DNA from: Sphingomonas sp.
GTDB taxonomy: Bacteria; Pseudomonadota; Alphaproteobacteria; Sphingomonadales; Sphingomonadaceae
Direction of reading: 5' to 3'
NCBI GenBank assembly: GCA_030146605.1
Contig: JASLBO010000062.1
Coordinates: forward strand, 1 to 14,888
DNA length: 14,888 nucleotides
The notes beneath the pieces were generated by a model, which was given only the letters and a program-made list of their open reading frames with translations, was not told the origin of the DNA and searched no databases. Positions 7,256 to 14,888 of this stretch are shown here, piece by piece. The first letter of the stretch is position 1; every line of letters begins with the position of its first letter. The position numbers and the translations under genes are program-made.

Positions 7256-8659
7256 TCACCCGCGATAGGTCACCTTCTTCACCGCCGCGACCACGCGCGC
7301 CGCGTCGACCAGCGCGAGCTTCTCGAGATTGGCGGCATAAGGCAGCGGCACGTCTTCGTTGGTGACGCGCAGCACCGGCGCGTCGAGATCGTCGAAGCCC
7401 TGCTCCATCACCACCGCGACGATCTCCGACGCGATCGAGCAGACCGGCCAGCCCTCTTCGACCACGACGAGGCGGTTGGTCTTCTTGACGCTCTCCAGTA
7501 CGGTCGCGGTGTCGAGCGGGCGCAAGGTGCGCAGATCGATCACTTCGGCCGCGATCCCCTCGCCCGCCAGCTTCTCGGCGGCTTCGAGCGCCACGCCGAC
7601 GCCGATCGAATAGGATACCAGCGTCACGTCCTTGCCCGGACGCACGATCCGCGCCTTGCCGATCGGCAGGACGAAATCGTCGAGCTTGGGCACGTCGAAG
7701 CTGCGCCCGTACATCAGCTCGTTTTCGAGGAATACGACCGGATCCTCGCTGCGGATCGCGGCCTTGAGCAGCCCCTTGGCATCGGCCGCGTCATAAGGCG
7801 CGATCACGATCAGGCCGGGGACGCTGGCATACCAAGGGCCGAAATTCTGCGAATGCTGCGCGCCGACGCGGCTCGCCGCGCCATTGGGACCGCGGAACAC
7901 GATCGGGCAGCGCATCTGGCCGCCCGACATGTAATTGGTCTTGGCCGCGGAATTGATGATGTGGTCGATCGCCTGCATCGCGAAATTGAACGTCATGAAC
8001 TCGATGATCGGTTTCAATCCGCCCATCGCCGCGCCCGTGCCGACGCCGGCAAAGCCATATTCGGTAATCGGCGTGTCGATCACCCGCTTGGCGCCGAACT
8101 CTTCGAGCAGACCCTGCGTGACCTTGTAGGCGCCCTGATATTCCGCGACTTCCTCGCCCATCACGAAGATGCGCGGATCGGTGCGCATTTCCTCGGCCAT
8201 CGCATCGCGCAGCGCCTCGCGGACGGTGGTCTTGACCATCTCGGTGCCCGCGGGGAGATCGGGGTCGGCCGCGACCGCGGTCTTCTCGACCGCGGCGGTG
8301 AGCTGTGCAGTGCCGGTCTCCTGCGGCCGGTTCTCCGAAGTCGGCTCGGTCTGCTGATCGGCCGGGGTCTGCTGCGCTGCGGCCGGGGCCGGGGCCGCAG
8401 AAGCGGCGGCGTCCTCGTCCTCGCCGGCGATCAGCGCGATCACGGTGCCGACCTTCACATTGTCGGTGCCTTCGGCAACGAGGATCTGTGCGATCGTACC
8501 TTCGTCGACCGCCTCGAATTCCATCGTCGCCTTGTCGGTCTCGATCTCGGCGAGAATGTCGCCGGACTTCACCACGTCGCCCTGCTTGACCAGCCACTTG
8601 GCGAGCGTGCCCTCTTCCATGGTCGGCGAGAGCGCCGGCATCTTGAGTTCGATCGGCAT
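7256..8659 (-). CDS. pdhB: Pyruvate dehydrogenase E1 component, beta subunit, with N-terminal lipoyl domain
   Basis: A 467-residue protein that, with PdhA, forms the thiamine-diphosphate E1 enzyme turning pyruvate into an acetyl group for the lipoyl carrier and then acetyl-CoA. Residues 1-80 are a biotinyl/lipoyl domain with the lipoylation site ETDKATME (Lys43). An Ala/Pro/Gln-rich flexible linker covers about 81-140. From about 141 ([10 protein letters not shown]) to the end is the transketolase-like beta subunit, with GEEV (168-171), [16 protein letters not shown] and a C-terminal VVVEEGW segment. Lipoyl domains usually sit on E2; carrying one on E1-beta is known in alphaproteobacteria and is not an artefact. 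ATG 8659 is preceded, after one base, by the pdhA stop, so the two are co-transcribed and probably coupled. E2 and lpd are not in the window. Confidence 0.97.
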   Translation of the reverse strand: MPIELKMPALSPTMEEGTLAKWLVKQGDVVKSGDILAEIETDKATMEFEAVDEGTIAQILVAEGTDNVKVGTVIALIAGEDEDAAASAAPAPAAAQQTPADQQTEPTSENRPQETGTAQLTAAVEKTAVAADPDLPAGTEMVKTTVREALRDAMAEEMRTDPRIFVMGEEVAEYQGAYKVTQGLLEEFGAKRVIDTPITEYGFAGVGTGAAMGGLKPIIEFMTFNFAMQAIDHIINSAAKTNYMSGGQMRCPIVFRGPNGAASRVGAQHSQNFGPWYASVPGLIVIAPYDAADAKGLLKAAIRSEDPVVFLENELMYGRSFDVPKLDDFVLPIGKARIVRPGKDVTLVSYSIGVGVALEAAEKLAGEGIAAEVIDLRTLRPLDTATVLESVKKTNRLVVVEEGWPVCSIASEIVAVVMEQGFDDLDAPVLRVTNEDVPLPYAANLEKLALVDAARVVAAVKKVTYRG

Positions 8660-8660
8660 C

Positions 8661-9710
8661 TCAATAAGTCTCCACCAGCACGTCGGTGTACAATTCCGCG
8701 GGGTCGGGTTCGGGGGTCTGCTCGGCGAAGTCCGCGGCTTCGGCGACGATCTTGCGGATCTCCTGCTCGAGCGGCTTGAACTCGTCCTCCTTGACGCCGA
8801 GCGCTTCGAGCTCACGCTTGACCGCCTCGATCGGATCGGACTTGTCGCGCACCGACTGGACTTCCTCGCGGCTGCGATACTTGGCCGGATCGGACATCGA
8901 GTGGCCGCGATAGCGATAGGTCTTCATCTCGAGGATGATCGGCCCCTTGCCCGCGCGGACCCAGGCGAGCGCCTCTTCGGCAGCCCCGCGGCAGGCCAGC
9001 ACGTCCATCCCGTCGACCTGGATGCCGGGAATGCGGAAGCTCTCGCCGCGGCGATAGAGCTGGTCCTCGGCCGAGGAGCGATTGACGCTGGTGCCCATCG
9101 CATATTGGTTGTTCTCGATCACATAGATGATCGGGAGCTTCCACAGCTCGGCCATGTTGAACGATTCGTAGACCTGGCCCTGGTTCGACGCGCCATCGCC
9201 GAAATAGGACATCGCGACGCCGCCATCCTCGTTATATTTGTGCGCGAAGGCGAGGCCCGTGCCGAGCGAGACCTGCGCGCCGACGATGCCGTGGCCGCCA
9301 TAGAATTTATGCTCGGTCGAGAACATGTGCATCGAGCCGCCCTTGCCGCGGCTGATGCCGGCGCCGCGCCCGGTGAGTTCGGCCATGATCACCTTGGGAT
9401 CGATGCCGTAAGCCAGCATGTGGCCATGGTCGCGATAGCCGGTGATCACCGAATCCGTGTCGCCGTTCAGCGCCGACTGCAGCCCGACCGCAACGGCTTC
9501 CTGGCCGATATAGAGGTGGCAGAAGCCGCCGATGAAGCCGAGCCCGTAAAGTTGCCCGGCCTTCTCCTCGAAACGGCGGATGAGCAGCATCTGCTTGTAG
9601 AATCCGAGCAGCTCCTCCTTGGAGGCCTTGTACCGCTCTGGTTCGTTTGGACGTTCGCGGTTCGGTACCGCAGGTTCGGTGGACGCTATGCGTGCCGGTG
9701 CTTTGGCCAC
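8661..9710 (-). CDS. pdhA: Pyruvate dehydrogenase E1 component, alpha subunit
   Basis: A 349-residue alpha subunit of pyruvate dehydrogenase E1. The thiamine-diphosphate/Mg motif is complete: GDGASNQG begins at residue 171 and ends with ENN at 199-201. [14 protein letters not shown] (43-56), [12 protein letters not shown] (61-72), [10 protein letters not shown] (121-130) and the loop [11 protein letters not shown] (265-275) are all diagnostic. The N-terminal 25 residues are a variable extension. The start is GTG (9710-9708), preceded by GAGGA at a suitable distance. No in-frame ATG gives a better N-terminus. It is the first gene of a pdhA-pdhB transcription unit, and a candidate sigma-70 promoter lies about 40-65 bases upstream. 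The next gene upstream (DUF1206) is divergent. Confidence 0.97.
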   Translation of the reverse strand: MAKAPARIASTEPAVPNRERPNEPERYKASKEELLGFYKQMLLIRRFEEKAGQLYGLGFIGGFCHLYIGQEAVAVGLQSALNGDTDSVITGYRDHGHMLAYGIDPKVIMAELTGRGAGISRGKGGSMHMFSTEHKFYGGHGIVGAQVSLGTGLAFAHKYNEDGGVAMSYFGDGASNQGQVYESFNMAELWKLPIIYVIENNQYAMGTSVNRSSAEDQLYRRGESFRIPGIQVDGMDVLACRGAAEEALAWVRAGKGPIILEMKTYRYRGHSMSDPAKYRSREEVQSVRDKSDPIEAVKRELEALGVKEDEFKPLEQEIRKIVAEAADFAEQTPEPDPAELYTDVLVETY

Positions 9711-9746
9711 AGGAAATCCTCATGCCCGGGGGAGGTCAGTGCGGCG

Positions 9747-9776
9747 CCTATAAGCGCGTTACTGGCCGGGACGCAA
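9747..9776 (-). promoter_or_regulatory. Candidate sigma-70 promoter of pdhAB
   Basis: Read on the minus strand, TTGCGT (9776-9771) is followed after 18 bases by TATAGG (9752-9747), or after 16 bases by the alternative CTTATA. It lies in the divergent pdhA/DUF1206 interval in the correct orientation, leaving a leader of roughly 30 bases before the GTG start. The match to consensus is moderate, so this is a suggestion from position and pattern only. Confidence 0.35.
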
Positions 9777-9915
9777 CGTCAACGCGCGGCGAAGGATGAC
9801 GATCGGCGAAGAAGCCGGTGCTACCTCCCGGATCGGCGCGTCCGCAGGCGCCGTTTCCGATCCCACGCAACCGAAGCCGCGCTGCGCCGTTACGACCGCC
9901 TGATTGCGGGGAGGT

Positions 9916-9945
9916 TTGTCGATGCGCCACGGGTTCTGCCATATT
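9916..9945 (+). promoter_or_regulatory. Weak candidate promoter of the DUF1206 gene
   Basis: TTGTCG (9916-9921), then 18 bases, then CATATT (9940-9945), about 38 bases before the ATG of the DUF1206 gene. Both boxes are imperfect. The 273-base interval from 9711 to 9983 contains no convincing coding frame, so it must hold divergent promoters, but this exact placement is uncertain. Confidence 0.25.
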
Positions 9946-9983
9946 TGCACCGAACGCCGGGGCGCACAAAGCCGGTCCGCCGC

Positions 9984-10787
9984 ATGACCCGGCATACGCG
10001 GGCTGCCGCCACATTCGCTGCCCGGATGGGCTTTGCTGCGCGTGGCTTGGTCTATCTGCTGGTCGGCTGGTTCGCGCTCGACGCCGCACGTCTCGGCAGT
10101 GCCCCAGCCGACAATCAGGAAGCGATGGGATCGCTGCTCGACAAGCCGCTCGGGCACGTCCTGGTCGCCGTGATCGCTGTCGGCCTCGCCGGTTACGCGC
10201 TGTGGCGGCTGAGCGAGGCAGTGCTTGATCCCGAGCGCCGCGGCTCGGAGACCAAGGCACTCGTCGAGCGCATCGGCTTCGGCTGGAGCGCGTTGGCCCA
10301 TGCCTTTCTGGCGCTCTATGCCGGCAAACTGGCGCTGCATCTGACGCGGCCCGAGACCAATCCGAGCGAAGAGCGCGCGAAGAGCTGGTCAGGCTGGCTG
10401 CTCGATCAGCCCGGCGGCGAGTGGCTGCTCGGCGCGATCGGATTGTTGCTGATCGCGGGCGCCGCTGCGCAGGCATGGAAGGCATATCGCGGCAGCTTTG
10501 CGCGCGACCTGGCCGGCGACGTGCCGCTCCCGCGCTATGTTCGCCTTGCCGGACAGATCGGCTATGCCGCCCGCGCGCTGGTCTTCCTGCTAGTCGGGTG
10601 GTTTCTCCTCCATGCCGCGATCGAGGCGAGCGCCGAGGAGGCAGGCGGAATCGGGCAAGCGCTGCGGACATTGCGCGAGCAGCCGCAGGGACCCTTGCTG
10701 CTCGCTCTGGTTGCGCTCGGCCTGATGCTGTTCGGTGCCTACAGCTTCGTGGAAGCGCGTTTCCGCCGGATACGCGTCGGCGACTGA
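9984..10787 (+). CDS. DUF1206 domain-containing integral membrane protein
   Basis: A 267-residue, strongly hydrophobic protein built of three related two-helix units. Each starts with a similar motif: MGFAARGLVYLLVGWF (about 15-30), IGFGWSALAHAFLALYAGK (about 95-113) and IGYAARALVFLLVGWFLL (about 192-209). This threefold repeat with about six membrane helices is the DUF1206 pattern; its function is unknown. The ATG at 9984 is chosen because homology begins a few residues later. The open frame far upstream is high-GC read-through across pdhA. No ribosome-binding site is obvious. It is transcribed divergently from pdhA and converges on ftsB, with six bases between the stops. It interrupts the otherwise one-directional eno-ftsB-pdhA-pdhB order. 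It may be an envelope or stress-related protein, but nothing in the sequence proves that. Confidence 0.85.
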   Translation: MTRHTRAAATFAARMGFAARGLVYLLVGWFALDAARLGSAPADNQEAMGSLLDKPLGHVLVAVIAVGLAGYALWRLSEAVLDPERRGSETKALVERIGFGWSALAHAFLALYAGKLALHLTRPETNPSEERAKSWSGWLLDQPGGEWLLGAIGLLLIAGAAAQAWKAYRGSFARDLAGDVPLPRYVRLAGQIGYAARALVFLLVGWFLLHAAIEASAEEAGGIGQALRTLREQPQGPLLLALVALGLMLFGAYSFVEARFRRIRVGD

Positions 10788-10793
10788 CCGCGC

Positions 10794-11111
10794 TTATTTG
10801 TCGAGCGGAACGATCACTTCGTCGGGCCGCGCGACGTTGAGCTGTCGGCGCACCAGTTCGTCGACCATGTCCGGATCGGCGCCACGCCTGGGATCGAGCA
10901 GGTCGACCCGGTTCTTGATCTCGGCGCGCTTTTTGGTGAGCGCGGCATATTCGACGTTCTTCTGCGCCAGCTCGGCCTTGAGCGCCTTGGTCGCGACGAT
11001 GCCCGTGGGCCCCAGCACGGCGTTGTAGCCGAAAAAGCCGATGGCGATCAGCACCGCGGCGGGAAGCCCCGCGCGGCGTAAAAGGGTATTGATCGGGGAA
11101 GTGCGCGCCAT
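10794..11111 (-). CDS. ftsB: Septum formation initiator / FtsB-DivIC family cell division protein
   Basis: A 105-residue bitopic protein with one N-terminal membrane helix (about 16-34) followed by a coiled coil (about 38-70: VATKALKAELAQKNVEYAAL and onward). The conserved short C-terminal region has LVRRQLNVARPDEVIV (86-101), where the family typically has an RxxLgxvrpdE pattern. FtsB forms a complex with FtsL and FtsQ in the divisome and helps activate septal wall synthesis. The ATG at 11111 is preceded by A/T-rich sequence without a Shine-Dalgarno match. A possible TTGCTT-N17-GAAAAT promoter lies so close that the leader would be very short. It sits downstream of eno on the same strand, as is common in alphaproteobacteria, but separated from it by 181 bases carrying a palindromic element. 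Confidence 0.9.
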   Translation of the reverse strand: MARTSPINTLLRRAGLPAAVLIAIGFFGYNAVLGPTGIVATKALKAELAQKNVEYAALTKKRAEIKNRVDLLDPRRGADPDMVDELVRRQLNVARPDEVIVPLDK

Positions 11112-11185
11112 AGGTTTATTTTCGCGTAACCACGCCTGTTAAGCAAGGCCGCAGTTTCACTTAGCAGGCGACATTGCCGCAGATG

Positions 11186-11290
11186 CTCCCCTTCCGCGAA
11201 GCGGCAGGGGTCGGGGGAGGCCTTGGCTTCGATTCGAGAAGCCTGCCGGCACTCCCCTCCCCTGACCCCTCCCGCAAGCCGGAGGGGAAC
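11186..11290. repeat. Nested palindromic intergenic element (sphingomonad-type CCCCT/AGGGG repeat)
   Basis: Two arms of about 33-40 bases, at 11186-11220 and 11251-11290, are imperfect reverse complements, sharing for example AGGGGTCGGGGGAGG with CTCCCCTGACCCCT. A small hairpin with arms GGCTTC/GAAGCC (11225-11243) lies between them. Each arm can also fold alone (CCCC...GCGAAGC...GGGG and CCCCTCC...GGAGGGG). It fills most of the eno-ftsB gap, right after the enolase stop. It resembles the short intergenic palindromes repeated across sphingomonad chromosomes. It may end or attenuate eno transcription or stabilise its 3' end. No T-tract is present. Confidence 0.7.
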
Positions 11291-11292
11291 GC

Positions 11293-12579
<1,287 letters not shown>

Positions 12580-12619
12580 CTATCTAGGGTATGTCGGATT
12601 GCCCGAAGGCGCGCGCGAG

Positions 12620-12648
12620 CCTCTAACCGCTCCTGTGGCCCCGGGCAA
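12620..12648 (-). promoter_or_regulatory. Candidate sigma-70 promoter of eno
   Basis: On the minus strand, TTGCCC (12648-12643), then exactly 17 bases, then TAGAGG (12625-12620). It is correctly oriented toward the enolase start, with a leader of roughly 45 bases. A short inverted repeat CCCTA-TC-TAGGG (12578-12589) in this leader partly covers the enolase ribosome-binding site. The boxes match consensus only moderately. Confidence 0.35.
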
Positions 12649-12658
12649 CGCAGAGGAT

Positions 12659-12683
12659 GGAACCGGCGCGCACCGCCATGGTT
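12659..12683 (+). promoter_or_regulatory. Candidate EcfG-type (general stress response) promoter
   Basis: GGAAC at 12659-12663, then 16 bases, then GGTT at 12680-12683. The alphaproteobacterial EcfG consensus is GGAAC-N16/17-CGTT, so only the first base of the -10 box differs. It lies 29 bases upstream of the ATG at 12713 and points toward it, so the leader would be about 20-25 bases and would include the AAAGGG ribosome-binding site. Genes of the type that follow are plausible general-stress targets. Assigned by eye; no matrix scoring was possible. Confidence 0.5.
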
Positions 12684-12712
12684 CTCTGCACGAGCAATGA
12701 AAGGGCCCAACC

Positions 12713-13276
12713 ATGGCTGAAGAGAACAACAATTCCACTGGTGGCAAGTCGACCGGCGGCGAGCAGGTGAACCTCGAGGCCGATCCCCAGCTCGAGGCGA
12801 CCGCGAGCAACACCGGCCCCGCCGCGATCAATTTCGACGCGGCGGACGCTCAGGCCGAACCGAAGCGCAGCTCGGCGCAGCAGCTCAAGGACGAGGCCGC
12901 GAAGCTCGGCACCCAGGCGACCGACCGTGCCCGCGAATTCGCCGGCCAGGGCAAGGAGCGCGCCACCACCGCGCTTGATGAGGTCGCCAAGATGTTCGAA
13001 GGCGCCGCCCTCGATGTCGATGCGCGGCTCGGCGAGGAATATGGCAAATATGCGCGTTCGGCGGCCCAGGGCATCACCAGCTTTGCCGACAGCCTGCGCA
13101 GCAAGGAAGTCGACGATCTGATCACCGATGCGACCGCGCTGGTGAAGAAGAGCCCGGTCATCGCCGTCGGCGCAGCCGCCGCGGTCGGCTTCGTCCTCGC
13201 CAGGCTGATCAAGTCCGGCGTCGACGCCGCGTCCGATGCCGGCGAGCGCAAGCCCGCTGAAACACCCGACGCCTGA
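12713..13276 (+). CDS. YqjD/DUF883-like membrane-anchored protein
   Basis: A 187-residue, highly charged protein. Residues 1-55 are disordered, rich in Asn, Gly, Glu and Ala. Residues 55-145 are alternating charged/Ala helical sequence resembling the DUF883 (ElaB/YqjD) family. A single Gly/Ala-rich membrane segment follows KKSP (145-148): VIAVGAAAAVGFVLARLI. A 20-residue hydrophilic tail ends the protein. Family members such as E. coli YqjD are inner-membrane proteins that bind ribosomes in stationary phase. This one is much longer at its N-terminus, so the link is by plan and context rather than close identity. ATG 12713 has AAAGGG seven bases upstream and a candidate EcfG promoter before it. 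It is followed after 13 bases by the YqjE-like gene, matching the yqjD-yqjE order. Confidence 0.75.
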   Translation: MAEENNNSTGGKSTGGEQVNLEADPQLEATASNTGPAAINFDAADAQAEPKRSSAQQLKDEAAKLGTQATDRAREFAGQGKERATTALDEVAKMFEGAALDVDARLGEEYGKYARSAAQGITSFADSLRSKEVDDLITDATALVKKSPVIAVGAAAAVGFVLARLIKSGVDAASDAGERKPAETPDA

Positions 13277-13289
13277 AAGGCTTCGGGGG

Positions 13290-13628
13290 GTGGCCGAGCC
13301 GGAGACTGAAGAGAGCATCGGCGCGCTGATCGGGCGGCTGGTCGAGGACGGCAAGGGCTATGCCCGTGCCGAAATCGGCTATTACCGCACGCTCGCGGTG
13401 AGCAAGCTCGGCGAGGCCAGGTCGGGGGTAATCCTCGGCGTGGCCGCGCTGGTCATCGCACTCTGCGCGGTCACCGCTTTGCTCGTCGGGCTGATCCTGT
13501 CGCTGGCCACTCTGGTTGGCCCGGGCTGGGCCACGCTGATCGTGATCGTCGCCGCGCTGGCGCTGTCCGCGCTGCTCGGCTGGCTCGCATATAAGCGCTT
13601 CCAACGCATGTTCGGGAGCAAATCGTGA
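13290..13628 (+). CDS. Holin-X/YqjE-like (PF07332-type) membrane protein
   Basis: A 112-residue protein with an N-terminal amphipathic helix (TEESIGALIGRLVEDGKGYA, residues 6-25), then RAEIGYYRTLAVSKL, then two membrane helices (about 46-71 and 79-102) ending in a basic tail (YKRFQRMFGSKS). This pattern fits the Holin-X superfamily III proteins, which include E. coli YqjE. The holin name is historical; nothing phage-like is nearby. I place the start at GTG 13290, 13 bases after the upstream stop, because the family-like sequence begins there. An ATG at 13236 would only add 18 residues inside the previous gene. Its stop overlaps the next start as GTGA. The likely role is as an envelope partner of the preceding YqjD-like protein; this is inference. 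Confidence 0.75.
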   Translation: MAEPETEESIGALIGRLVEDGKGYARAEIGYYRTLAVSKLGEARSGVILGVAALVIALCAVTALLVGLILSLATLVGPGWATLIVIVAALALSALLGWLAYKRFQRMFGSKS

Positions 13629-13972
13629 GCACCAACCCCGATCTGCTGGCGGCCGAGGCGCAGGCACGGCTTGCGCGCACGCGACTGTTCGGAACGCTTG
13701 GCGAGGTGCAGGAGCGGCTCCGGCCGTCCACCCTCGCCCACAATGCAGTCGAGTCCGCCTCGCAGGGCATCGTCTCCACGGCGCAGAAGGGCGCCGAAGC
13801 GGTGCGCAGCCGGCCGGTCGCCGCCGCGGCAGTGGCCGGCGCAGTCGGTCTGTTCCTCGCCCGCGGCTGGATCGGCAGGCTGCGTCGCCGCCGCAATGAA
13901 ACCGCCCCCGTCCCCGATGGTTTGAACCGCAAGACACCCGCGACATCCGCGAAGAAAGGACAACCGATATGA
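13625..13972 (+). CDS. DUF3618-like small membrane protein
   Basis: A 115-residue protein starting at GTG 13625 in a four-base overlap with the previous stop. The N-terminus NPDLLAAEAQARLARTRLFGTLGEVQERLRP (residues 4-33) is a helical segment of the DUF3618 type. A single Ala/Gly-rich membrane segment (PVAAAAVAGAVGLFLARGW, 64-82) follows, then an Arg-rich stop-transfer (RLRRRR) and a Pro/Lys tail. The membrane segment matches those of the first and fourth proteins of the cluster in plan: Pro, small residues, G-x-x-LxR. It holds the position that YqjK occupies in the enterobacterial cluster. The function is unknown, probably envelope-associated. The stop overlaps the next ATG as ATGA. Confidence 0.72.
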   Translation: MSTNPDLLAAEAQARLARTRLFGTLGEVQERLRPSTLAHNAVESASQGIVSTAQKGAEAVRSRPVAAAAVAGAVGLFLARGWIGRLRRRRNETAPVPDGLNRKTPATSAKKGQPI

Positions 13973-14355
13973 GCACCGCCAGCAGCAATGCGAAGCCCGG
14001 CGCCGCAAGCCAGAATGCCGAGGCGACCGAGCAGCACAACGCCGGCGCAACGGCGCGCGCACGCCAGGCCGTTGAGGGCATCGGCGACAATCCCGCCGCT
14101 TTGCTCGCCGGCGGCGTAGCGCTCGGCGTATTGGTCGGCGTGCTGCTGCCGCGTGCCGCCAAGGAGCGCGAATTGCTCGATCCGATCGGCCGCACGCTCG
14201 CCCAGCGCGCCACTGCCGCGGCGCAGGCGGCGCGCGAGGCCGGCCGCGAGGAAATCAATTCGCTGATTCCCGATCGCGACGCGACCAAGGAGCGGGTCAC
14301 GGCCTTGTTCGGGAACGTCCTCGATGCCGCCAAGGGTGCGGGGCAAAAAGCCTAA
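13969..14355 (+). CDS. Small membrane protein related to the YqjD/DUF883-like cluster, function unknown
   Basis: A 128-residue protein starting at ATG 13969, overlapping the DUF3618-like stop. Residues 1-40 are polar and likely disordered. NPAALLAGGVALGVLVGVLLPR (41-62) is a Gly-rich membrane segment similar to those of genes one and three of the cluster. Residues 63-128 are an Ala/Arg/Glu-rich amphipathic helix (RTLAQRATAAAQAAREAGRE in the middle) and a short C-terminal helix. I do not recognise a named family with confidence. The layout suggests a paralogue in which the long helical part lies after the membrane segment instead of before it. It is coupled to the three genes upstream and has no counterpart in yqjDEK that I can name. 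Confidence 0.7.
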   Translation: MSTASSNAKPGAASQNAEATEQHNAGATARARQAVEGIGDNPAALLAGGVALGVLVGVLLPRAAKERELLDPIGRTLAQRATAAAQAAREAGREEINSLIPDRDATKERVTALFGNVLDAAKGAGQKA

Positions 14356-14430
14356 GGGTCAATTCGGGGTTGAGCGGTGACGGCTTTGCCCGGTAAGGGC
14401 AGCGCCAACCCGCTCTCCCCAGGAGACCCC

Positions 14431-14658
14431 ATGAGCAAGCTTCACCTCGTCTTCGGCGGTCGTGTGACCGATCCGCAGACGCTCGACTTTCAGGATCCCT
14501 CCAGGCTCGACGTGGTCGGGGTCTTCCCCGATTACGCCAGCGCCGAAAAGGCGTGGCGGGCGGCGGCGCAGCGCACGGTCGACGATGCCGAGATGCGGTA
14601 TGTCGTCGTCCACCTTCACCGGCTGCTCGAGCCGGATCTGGACAAACCGGCCGCCTAG
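14431..14658 (+). CDS. DUF4170 domain-containing protein
   Basis: A 75-residue soluble protein, MSKLHLVFGGRVTDP... through FPDYASAEKAWRAAAQRTVDDA to an HLHRLLEP segment near the end. This is the usual full length and pattern of DUF4170, a small alphaproteobacterial family of unknown function. The ATG at 14431 follows AGGAGA (14421-14426) at an ideal distance. That is why I reject the GTG at 14377, which would add 18 unlike residues. It lies 75 bases after the membrane-protein cluster and may be read from the same transcript or its own promoter; no promoter is evident. Its stop TAG lies in CTAG (14655-14658), shared with the convergent rhomboid gene. Confidence 0.85.
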   Translation: MSKLHLVFGGRVTDPQTLDFQDPSRLDVVGVFPDYASAEKAWRAAAQRTVDDAEMRYVVVHLHRLLEPDLDKPAA

Positions 14659-14888
14659 GCCCGCCGCCGGCGCCACATCAGCAACGGCCTTGCGAGGGCT
14701 AGCCCGACGGTGAACCCGCCGATATGCGCCGCCGTCGCGATAGCGATCCCTTCGAGCCGGAAGGCATAGGCCATCAGCAGGTTTATGCCGACCCATGCCG
14801 CCCCGAGCCACAATGCGTTGACCAGCCGGGCCGGAAGCGGTCCGATCGCTGTCGCGCGCGACCGCCCGAACAGCAGCGCATAGGCGCC
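14655..14888 (-). CDS. Rhomboid family intramembrane serine protease, C-terminal part
   Basis: The last 77 residues of a gene that begins beyond the right edge. The fragment starts GAYALLFGRSR, the piece that normally follows the GxSG catalytic-serine loop (that Ser is outside the window). It continues with a membrane helix (about 25-42 of the fragment) and ends with EGIAIATAAHIGGFTVGLALARPLL in two parts. There AHIGGF carries the catalytic His of the Ser-His dyad (residue 55 of the fragment) in the GxxxG-type last helix. A basic tail WRRRRA closes the protein. The reading frame was derived directly from the minus strand and is open to the edge. Rhomboids cleave membrane proteins within the bilayer; the substrate is unknown. 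Confidence 0.85.
   Translation of the reverse strand, partial: GAYALLFGRSRATAIGPLPARLVNALWLGAAWVGINLLMAYAFRLEGIAIATAAHIGGFTVGLALARPLLMWRRRRA

Noticed and set aside
9777..9782. TTGACG -35-like box upstream of pdhA on minus
   Set aside because: Spacing to the TATA-like box is 22-24 bases, too long; the adjacent TTGCGT box has better spacing.
8445..9983. Upstream extension of the DUF1206 frame across pdhB and pdhA
   Set aside because: It runs antisense to two well-identified genes. Membrane-protein-like sequence begins only after the ATG at 9984.
13290..13628. Prophage holin
   Set aside because: The Holin-X name is historical. There are no phage genes nearby, and the context matches the chromosomal yqjE-type cluster.
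14387..14401. TGCCC-GGTAA-GGGCA hairpin between the fourth small membrane gene and DUF4170
   Set aside because: Only a five-base stem and no T-tract; too weak to call a terminator.

Overview
The window looks like chromosome of an alphaproteobacterium, most likely a sphingomonad (Sphingomonas or a close relative). The reasons are high GC with strong third-position GC bias, the gene order eno - ftsB - pdhA - pdhB with a lipoyl domain fused to the E1-beta subunit, a folate-dependent TrmFO, an intergenic palindromic element rich in CCCCT/AGGGG of the kind common in sphingomonads, and a candidate EcfG (general stress sigma factor) promoter. I see no rRNA, tRNA, CRISPR array, insertion sequence or integrase.

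Region 1 (1-1178), minus strand: a small coupled cluster. A YhhN-type lysoplasmalogenase gene carries a single-base frameshift near 617/618. It overlaps a DUF488 gene by ATGA, and that is followed by the first 16 codons of a VOC (glyoxalase-fold) protein that runs off the window. Region 2 (1179-3702): trmFO on plus, converging on an EF-hand protein gene on minus (shared TTAA stop), which lies downstream of a divergent squalene/phytoene-synthase-family gene.

Region 3 (3805-7251), plus strand: a tightly overlapping three-gene operon for secreted, pilus-type proteins. It encodes a 689-residue TadG-like protein with a von Willebrand A domain carrying a very large Cys-containing insertion, then two TadE-like pseudopilins. 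The first TadE-like protein contains a Ca-loop-like Asp/Asn-rich segment. No Tad ATPase, secretin or prepilin peptidase is present in the window. A perfect 14-bp hairpin closes the operon and separates it from convergent pdhB.

Region 4 (7256-12567), mostly minus strand: central metabolism and division. It holds enolase, FtsB and the two pyruvate dehydrogenase E1 subunits, linking phosphoenolpyruvate formation to acetyl-CoA. A DUF1206 six-helix membrane protein lies on the opposite strand between ftsB and pdhA. A nested palindromic element sits between eno and ftsB.

Region 5 (12659-14888), plus strand: a run of small membrane proteins (YqjD/DUF883-like, YqjE/holin-X-like, DUF3618, and a related fourth protein). 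The first is preceded by a GGAAC-N16-GGTT box resembling an EcfG promoter. A DUF4170 gene follows, and the window ends in the C-terminal part of a convergent rhomboid protease gene (shared CTAG stop). I read this run as a stress-induced counterpart of the enterobacterial yqjDEK cluster. It is the most interesting part of the window, together with the vWA/TadE operon. All gaps between genes are shorter than 300 bases.
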